DNA of 26,107 nucleotides, taken from a virus. Each line of letters begins with the position of its first letter. Positions within the stretch are counted from its first letter, which is position 1. Positions 21,016 through 26,107 of the stretch are shown here, piece by piece. The translations under genes were made by a program, and so were the position numbers. The stretch lies in IMG/VR virus record IMGVR_UViG_3300038463_000106, positions 1-26,107 of that record; one strand, written 5' to 3'. Under the pieces are notes generated by a model, which had not been told where the DNA came from, ran no database searches, and worked only from the letters and a program-made list of their open reading frames with translations.

Positions 21016-22215
21016 ATGGCAACGTACTACAGAGCAGACGGCTGGGTCAAATCAGTACTCGGTCAGGCGATAGCGGGGGCCAGCATCTACATCTGCACCC
21101 AACCCGCTGACACATCGTACGTGCCACCAGTTCCTCTCGCTCAGATCTACTCAGATCCAGCCGGTCTTTCTCCCATCACCCAGCCCATCCTTACCGATGG
21201 GTTCGGGCACTACGACTACTACGCGGCCACAGGCACGGCGTACACAGAGGTCGTGGTCAACGGTGGAAAAACGCAGGCCGTGTATCAAGACCAGATTCCT
21301 ATGGGAGCCACCTTGGGAGGTGGAGGTGGAGGAGCAGTCTCCTCAGTCTTCGGTCGCACAGGAGACGTATTAGCTACCACGGGTGACTACAACGTTTCCC
21401 AGATAACGGGAGCAGCCCCCACAGCGTCCCCAACGTTCACAGGAACGGTACAGGTTGCAAACGAGGTAGTCACAGGGACAATACAAATAGTCAACGCGTA
21501 CATCACGGGCACTCTGAGGGACGGTACAGGGTCAGTAGGCACCGCTGGACAAGTCCTCAGCTCCACCGTGTCAGGCACAGCGTGGGTTAACGCTTCTAGT
21601 GGAGGAGGAACCAGCTGCCCATCTCTAGCCAGTTTCACCTTCATCAATCAAGGGACCTCCACAGCTATCCAAAACGGCACCTCATCCGGCCCGATACTAA
21701 TGACTGTTGCAGATAGCGCATCTTTGAATTGGAGAGGGCTGTTTGTCAATCAACCTGCAACCCCGTACAAAGTCATAACCCAAATACGTCTGAGCACTGC
21801 CAAAGGGTTTGTCAACTCACAAACTGGTGGGGTTTACTTCTACAACGGTACGAAGTTCATGGGTCTGGAAGTTCTTCTTCAGTCCACAGGGGCTCTCGCT
21901 AGGGTAGAAAAAATAAACAACATCAACACTGACGGCTCCACAGTAGCCAGCTTGGGTAGTCAGTCAACCTCGGTAGCTTATGCCATTCCTTTGCAGGCCC
22001 CTTTTTGGATTCAGCTACGAAACAGTGGAAGCACTATATACTTCGACTATGGGTTCGACGGAAGCAACTTTATAAACCTGTACTCGGAGTCGGTTGGGAC
22101 ATTCATCACTCCTACTATGATTGGTTGGGGAGGTCTGAGCGCTACTAACGACGTTACCAACTTCCTGATGAATGACCTGATGAACTGGACTACAGTTGGA
22201 AACGCTAACTTGTAA
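21016..22215 (+). CDS. fibre-like tail protein 1
   Basis: The 399-aa protein has an N-terminal domain (about 1-95: YYRADGWVK, GASIYICTQPA, ITQPILTDGFGHYDYY) shared with the next gene, then a Gly run, then a short VSSVFGRTGDV segment followed by Thr/Gly-rich repeats often seen in phage tail fibres, and a C-terminal beta-rich part (ISRL/IQLR strands, IYFDYGFDGSNF), which could be a lectin-like receptor-binding domain. The shared N-terminus probably attaches to the virion. GGAGAAAC precedes the ATG. Confidence 0.75.
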   Translation: MATYYRADGWVKSVLGQAIAGASIYICTQPADTSYVPPVPLAQIYSDPAGLSPITQPILTDGFGHYDYYAATGTAYTEVVVNGGKTQAVYQDQIPMGATLGGGGGGAVSSVFGRTGDVLATTGDYNVSQITGAAPTASPTFTGTVQVANEVVTGTIQIVNAYITGTLRDGTGSVGTAGQVLSSTVSGTAWVNASSGGGTSCPSLASFTFINQGTSTAIQNGTSSGPILMTVADSASLNWRGLFVNQPATPYKVITQIRLSTAKGFVNSQTGGVYFYNGTKFMGLEVLLQSTGALARVEKINNINTDGSTVASLGSQSTSVAYAIPLQAPFWIQLRNSGSTIYFDYGFDGSNFINLYSESVGTFITPTMIGWGGLSATNDVTNFLMNDLMNWTTVGNANL

Positions 22216-22227
22216 AGAGGAGACAAC

Positions 22228-23316
22228 ATGCCATCGAATTATTACCGCTCTGACGGTTGGGTGAAGACAACACAGGGACCAGCTGTACCGGGAGCGCAGA
22301 TATACGTCTGTCTCCAACCTGCTAACGTTACGCCACCCATCACTCCTCCTCGGACCCTCCCAGTACCTTGGGCAGGACCAAATCCTCAGGCTCTGATTTA
22401 CTCGGACGAAGGCCTCACCCCCATCACACAGCCCATCATCACAGACGGGTTTGGACACTACGATTTTTATATACTGCCCGGGCTCTACACGGTAGTGGTC
22501 ATGTACAACAACGTGGTGCAGCAAGTGTACGTGGACCAATCCGTAGGAAACGTGGGAAGCAGCTTGGGATCGTCGGTTTTGTTCTCTACCAACGGCACAC
22601 CCAATTTCAACCAGCTGGTGCAGAACCTAGTGCAGGGTACCGGCGTAATCATCTCGACCGACAACTTAGGAAATACTACGATCAGCGGACAGGCCACTGC
22701 TCCTGTATTGCCTACACCCACCACAGCAAGATTTTCCATGTGGCAAGCAACCTCCACACTGAACTACAATTTCTACCCCATCAACGACTCTATAGCCGTG
22801 GGTAATGTGGGAGTGTCCACGGTCAACCCTCCCACAGCATTGGCCGGAGAGTCAGTGACGATGAATCAGGGAGGGTGGCACGGAGAACCCTTCATATGGC
22901 CCACCAGAGATACTACCTACAGCACCTTAGCATCCCTGAGTGAGCTGGGAAATTCAACAGTGTATTTTGGCATAACCAATCAACGCACGGACGAAGGGCA
23001 AATACCAACCGCAGGGGATTTTATTGGAATCGTATACTACCCAACGTCCTCGCACTGGCAACTAGTAACATCCACCAGCGGAGTAGTTACCACAGTGGAT
23101 AGTGGCATCACTATCGTACCTAATCAGCGCTATAGATTGGTGGTAACGGTGCACGCCGGAGTAGCCACACTGTCCGTGAATGGAAACAATGTGGTGAGCA
23201 CTAACATTTTGCCGACATCTAACCCTTTGGCCATTTCTTGGTACAGCAACGGTACTGGGCCGACGCAAACACTTAACACCGTGGAGTACATGTACGCCAC
23301 CAACGCCACTCCTTAA
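22228..23316 (+). CDS. fibre-like tail protein 2
   Basis: The 362-aa protein starts with the same domain as the previous gene (YYRSDGWVK, GAQIYVCLQPA, ITQPIITDGFGHYDFY) with a Pro-rich insertion near residue 35-50. After that the sequence is different: a Thr/Ser/Asn-rich region and a C-terminal beta-rich part (RYRLVVTVHAGVATLSVNGN). This is a shared anchor with divergent binding ends. It would let one phage recognise two receptors or provide a swap point. AGAGGAG precedes the ATG. Confidence 0.75.
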   Translation: MPSNYYRSDGWVKTTQGPAVPGAQIYVCLQPANVTPPITPPRTLPVPWAGPNPQALIYSDEGLTPITQPIITDGFGHYDFYILPGLYTVVVMYNNVVQQVYVDQSVGNVGSSLGSSVLFSTNGTPNFNQLVQNLVQGTGVIISTDNLGNTTISGQATAPVLPTPTTARFSMWQATSTLNYNFYPINDSIAVGNVGVSTVNPPTALAGESVTMNQGGWHGEPFIWPTRDTTYSTLASLSELGNSTVYFGITNQRTDEGQIPTAGDFIGIVYYPTSSHWQLVTSTSGVVTTVDSGITIVPNQRYRLVVTVHAGVATLSVNGNNVVSTNILPTSNPLAISWYSNGTGPTQTLNTVEYMYATNATP

Positions 23317-23323
23317 GGATTTT

Positions 23324-23512
23324 ATGAACCTCAACGTTGACGATTTTGTGAAGAAAACAGACTCCCTGTTCGGTGTTCTGTTCAAATACGAGATACACGC
23401 TTTCGTGCTTCTGATAACCGGGGTTTTTTTGGTCATCAAGGGTATCAGAGAAGAGGGCTTTGCCGTAATCGGAGCAGCCCTCACAGTGTTCAAAGGAAAA
23501 GCCGGTGCCTAA
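23324..23512 (+). CDS. small membrane protein
   Basis: The 62-aa protein has a soluble start (VDDFVKKTD) and one clear hydrophobic segment (about 26-41, HAFVLLITGVFLVIKG), then a second weaker one (FAVIGAALTVFKG). A holin-like or glycan-linked membrane protein is possible; no lysin is in the window to support holin. Translation overlaps the next gene by eight bases. A TAAGGA site lies just before the ATG. Confidence 0.7.
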   Translation: MNLNVDDFVKKTDSLFGVLFKYEIHAFVLLITGVFLVIKGIREEGFAVIGAALTVFKGKAGA

Positions 23513-24170
23513 AATTCTCTTCGCCATACTGAGCTGTCACTCCTTGAGACATTTCGAGCAAACACAGCGAGAAACGTGGCTGAGAGACATACCCTCGGGG
23601 GATTACAAGTTTTTCCTCGGAAACCCTGAGGGCACCGCAGAAATTGACGAGGTTTTCCTGAATGTAGGGGACGGCTTCGAAGATATCACAGAAAAGACAG
23701 TAGCTCTGTACCGCTGGGCCTTGGAGCGCGAGTATGACTTCGTGTTCAAAGCCGATTTAGACACTTTCGTGCGCCCCCGGCAGCTTCTGCAGAGTGATTT
23801 CCAGCAGCACGACTACACGGGAGGTCAAAACAGCTTCTTTGCCTCCGGTGGAGCAGGTTATTGGCTCTCTAGGAGAGCCCTGCAGCTCGTTGTGGACTTT
23901 TCGTACACCAAAGGCCCCGCCGAGGACGTACACACGGCACAGGCCCTGCATGCAGCAGGAATAAGCCTTCACGCTGATCATCGGTACCTCTTTATCCCGG
24001 GACAGACTCTAGGCCCCCAAGATCTCACTATGCACCTGTCCAGCGTACGTGGTTGGGCAGAGAAATACCAACCCTACATGATGGTCGAAGCCTACACCTC
24101 GACCGGCACACACCAACCTCTTGTAACGCCTCAGGAAGCGCCTAAAAGAGTGTTTAGGAGACTCAGATAA
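23505..24170 (+). CDS. Fringe-like glycosyltransferase 1
   Basis: The 221-aa protein has features of the GT31/Fringe fold: an N-terminal strand (KILFAILSCHS), then FKADLDTFVRP with a DxD at 84-86 (metal and nucleotide-sugar binding), GGAGYWLSRRAL at 115-126, and an ED at 140-141 that is often catalytic or substrate-binding in this fold. It should transfer a sugar to a glycan or protein. The GTG start at 23505 is supported by AAAGGA. It has a paralogue two genes on. It is cytoplasmic; no signal peptide is seen. Confidence 0.8.
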   Translation: MPKILFAILSCHSLRHFEQTQRETWLRDIPSGDYKFFLGNPEGTAEIDEVFLNVGDGFEDITEKTVALYRWALEREYDFVFKADLDTFVRPRQLLQSDFQQHDYTGGQNSFFASGGAGYWLSRRALQLVVDFSYTKGPAEDVHTAQALHAAGISLHADHRYLFIPGQTLGPQDLTMHLSSVRGWAEKYQPYMMVEAYTSTGTHQPLVTPQEAPKRVFRRLR

Positions 24171-25024
24171 TGTCACTCACAATACTCGGAGGGCATGGCT
24201 TCGTAGGTAGCGCCTACGTTCGTGCGTATTACCACCACGCCGTCGCCAACATCAAAAGCATTAACGCAAGGAACGATTATGAAGTGTACAGTGAAGATGT
24301 CCTGCACCTCATATCCACCGTCCACAACTACAGCGTGTTCGACAACCCGCATCTCGATATCGACACCAACTTGAGCCTGTTAGTCAAGGTTCTGGAGAAC
24401 TGGAAGCGCTACCAAGAGAGCACAGGAAAGCGCGGAGTGTTCAATCTCGCCAGCTCTTGGTCAGTGTACGGCAATCAAGAGCACCTCCCAGTAGCAGAAG
24501 GCGCTGCGTGTGATCCCAAGGGCTTCTACATCATCACCAAGCGTTGTGCCGAGCAGCTGCTGATAAGTTATTGCGAAACGTTCGGACTCAAGTACAGAAT
24601 TCTTCGCTTCGCCAACATTGTCGGACCCGGGGACTCCAAAGTCTCCCCCAAGAAGAATGTGCTTCAATGGAACATTAACCAGCTGGCAGAAGGCAAGACT
24701 GTAGAGCTGTTCGGGGATGGAAAATTCTACCGAGACTTCATGCATGTAGACGACTGCGTGCGCGCCGTAGAGCTGGTGATGAGCAAGGGAGCAGTCAACG
24801 AAATCTTCAATATCGGCAATGGGCCGACTTGGTACTACTCAGAGATACTAGACTATCTGAACACAGCAGGAAAGATCGTGTACAAAGAGCCCACGGATTT
24901 TCAGAAGAAAGTACCCGTGCAAAGCTTTTACATGGACGTGACGAAACTTAAGAACTTAGGATTTGTTCCTGAATACGTTGATGGAAAGTTGTACGAAACC
25001 TTGAAACCGACTCAGGAGCAGTGA
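24170..25024 (+). CDS. NAD-dependent sugar epimerase/dehydratase
   Basis: The 284-aa extended short-chain dehydrogenase starts with GGHGFVG (7-13, dinucleotide binding) and has Y120 and K124 (YIITK), with S95-S96 (ASSWSVYG) as the catalytic Ser region. The C-terminal half binds the nucleotide sugar. The RDFMHVDDCVRAV segment is the usual extended SDR motif. It should convert a nucleotide sugar for the neighbouring transferases. AGGAGACTCAG precedes the ATG; the ends overlap neighbours by a single base on each side. Confidence 0.85.
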   Translation: MSLTILGGHGFVGSAYVRAYYHHAVANIKSINARNDYEVYSEDVLHLISTVHNYSVFDNPHLDIDTNLSLLVKVLENWKRYQESTGKRGVFNLASSWSVYGNQEHLPVAEGAACDPKGFYIITKRCAEQLLISYCETFGLKYRILRFANIVGPGDSKVSPKKNVLQWNINQLAEGKTVELFGDGKFYRDFMHVDDCVRAVELVMSKGAVNEIFNIGNGPTWYYSEILDYLNTAGKIVYKEPTDFQKKVPVQSFYMDVTKLKNLGFVPEYVDGKLYETLKPTQEQ

Positions 25025-25794
25025 TGAAAGTTCTGATAGCAATAATCAGCTGGATAGAAGGATGCAAAAAAGGAGTACACAAAGCACAGCGAGACACTTT
25101 TCTGAAAGACATCGCTTTGTTTCCCAACCTAGGATACAAGATCTTTGTTGGAGATGGCACACCCACAGGAGAGGACGAGTACGACATCAACAAGTCATTT
25201 GAAGCCGCACACCCACTCACTCAAGGAAAGAATGCCAAGAATTTGCAAAAGTGGCCGTTCGACTATTCCCCCAAAGAAGACGAAGTGGTACTGCACGTAC
25301 CAGACGACCTTGTTCACATTTCATACAAGGCTAAGGCAGCTTGGAGGTGGGCATTAGACAATGGTTACGACTACGTGTTCGCCTGTTTCTGCGACACTTA
25401 TGTAGACATCGTGAAATTGAGAGACAGTAACTTTCAAGAGCACGATTTCATAGGTATGACCTACGACTCCAACAGATGCCCTCAAGGAGGCGCTGGATAT
25501 TGGCTTAGCAAGAGAGCCCTGCAAGTACTATCCACAGCACATGTTGATTTTTGGGCAGACGACGGTTGGGCTGGATGGACTCTCCCTAAAGCAGGAATAC
25601 ACCTCCACCATGATCCTAGATATGGTCAGTATCCAGACGCCGTGCCCACGAAGCATAACGACGTTATATCCTCCCACCTAGGTAAGCATCCCTATAAAAT
25701 AATGAGGGACATATATGCAGGTACTTGGAACGGTCCTGTTTTGAACGGAAAAGTGTACGTAGAATGGTATGAGCAGGGACAGGTGGAAAAATGA
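25024..25794 (+). CDS. Fringe-like glycosyltransferase 2
   Basis: The 256-aa protein parallels transferase 1: KVLIAIISW start, a CDTYVD acidic motif at about 123-128 in the place of the DxD, GGAGYWLSKRAL at 155-166, and a DD at 179-180 before a W-rich part. The DxD is changed, which may alter metal use, but the protein looks complete. ATG 25024 is preferred over GTG 25021 because AGGAG lies at 25014-25018. It overlaps the epimerase stop by one base and the next start by four. Confidence 0.78.
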   Translation: MKVLIAIISWIEGCKKGVHKAQRDTFLKDIALFPNLGYKIFVGDGTPTGEDEYDINKSFEAAHPLTQGKNAKNLQKWPFDYSPKEDEVVLHVPDDLVHISYKAKAAWRWALDNGYDYVFACFCDTYVDIVKLRDSNFQEHDFIGMTYDSNRCPQGGAGYWLSKRALQVLSTAHVDFWADDGWAGWTLPKAGIHLHHDPRYGQYPDAVPTKHNDVISSHLGKHPYKIMRDIYAGTWNGPVLNGKVYVEWYEQGQVEK

Positions 25795-26107
25795 ATTCGA
25801 CTCAGGACGTAATACTGGGTGTACTAGGCACTCATTGGGAGCGCACGCGTGCTGGTGGAGTAAACACGTACCTTGAGAGCATAAGACGCAGTGGCTTCCT
25901 AGGCCGCAAAGTAATGATTGTGTTTGACATCCACCCAGATACCAGAAAAGATCTCTTACGCTACGGGTTCGAACTACAAGAAGTACCCACCCCAGCAGAG
26001 CCTTTTTTCGTAGCGCGTGTAAGGCTTGTGTGGGAGTACCTAAGAGACCATTACAAAGAGTTTAGGTTTGTGCACTGGCTTGACGTGAAAGACCTAGTGT
26101 TGCAGAA
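25791..26107 (+). CDS. putative glycosyltransferase-like protein, 3' end outside window
   Basis: The open frame from ATG 25791 reads 105 codons to the window edge. The visible part begins NSTQDVILGVLGTHWER, continues with KVMIVFDIHP and reaches FRFVHWLDVKDLVLQ, which looks like the acidic core of a transferase. The ATGA overlap with the previous gene and the cassette context support this, but the C-terminal half is missing, so the call is tentative. Confidence 0.6.
   Translation, partial: MNSTQDVILGVLGTHWERTRAGGVNTYLESIRRSGFLGRKVMIVFDIHPDTRKDLLRYGFELQEVPTPAEPFFVARVRLVWEYLRDHYKEFRFVHWLDVKDLVLQ

Noticed and set aside
1-26107. CRISPR arrays, insertion sequences, integrase or attachment sites
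   Set aside because: No regularly spaced repeats, transposase, terminal inverted repeats or integrase genes were seen.

Overview
The window is a 26.1-kb stretch of a tailed double-stranded DNA phage genome (Caudoviricetes). Every gene I can support is on the + strand. The evidence is a tRNA array followed by a virion morphogenesis block in canonical order: small and large terminase, portal, scaffold-like protein, major capsid protein, adaptor, fibre-like proteins, then glycan genes. The host cannot be named from sequence alone. Strong Shine-Dalgarno sites, a sigma70-like promoter and intrinsic terminators show a bacterial host. I saw no integrase, repressor, IS element or CRISPR array.

Region 1 (1-980) is an RNA block: five tRNAs (Gln, partial; Met; Trp; Ala; Asn) ending in a strong intrinsic terminator. 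Between tRNA-Trp and tRNA-Ala lie about 425 bases with no credible gene but at least a dozen well-formed helices, two three-way junctions and a possible long-range closing helix. Its G-U pairs favour + strand transcription. It looks like a large ornate noncoding RNA of the ROOL/GOLLD kind, which are known to sit next to phage tRNAs.

Region 2 (1038-9854) holds a SprT-like zinc metalloprotein, a coiled-coil protein, an HNH endonuclease, both terminase subunits, several small unknown proteins (including a tandem pair of His-rich paralogues), a 50-aa protein with a GTG start, the portal, and a histidine phosphatase whose conserved-looking C-terminus lies in the -1 frame.

Region 3 (9854-14295) is the capsid block. 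The major capsid gene is split by a 202-nt group I intron. Unspliced, it reads into a premature stop; spliced at 13415/13618 it gains a 26-codon second exon. The intron has no ORF, but an HNH/endonuclease VII-like gene with its own extended -10 promoter follows exon 2, which suggests collaborative homing. A structured leader of about 300 nt precedes the capsid gene, which has only a weak ribosome-binding site.

Region 4 (14288-20119) is a set of small accessory genes: an Acb2/Tad1-like anti-CBASS protein, a GroES-like co-chaperonin with an extra N-terminal domain, a third HNH nuclease, and two related 282-aa proteins, one with a zinc ribbon. Two further structured RNA segments and two terminators punctuate it.

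Region 5 (20143-26107) carries a putative head-tail adaptor, two fibre-like proteins that share an N-terminal domain but differ in their C-termini, a small membrane protein, and a glycan cassette (two related Fringe-like glycosyltransferases, an NAD-dependent epimerase and a further partial glycosyltransferase-like gene). Many genes across the window share one extended translation-start motif, GGAGACTCAG, just before the start codon.
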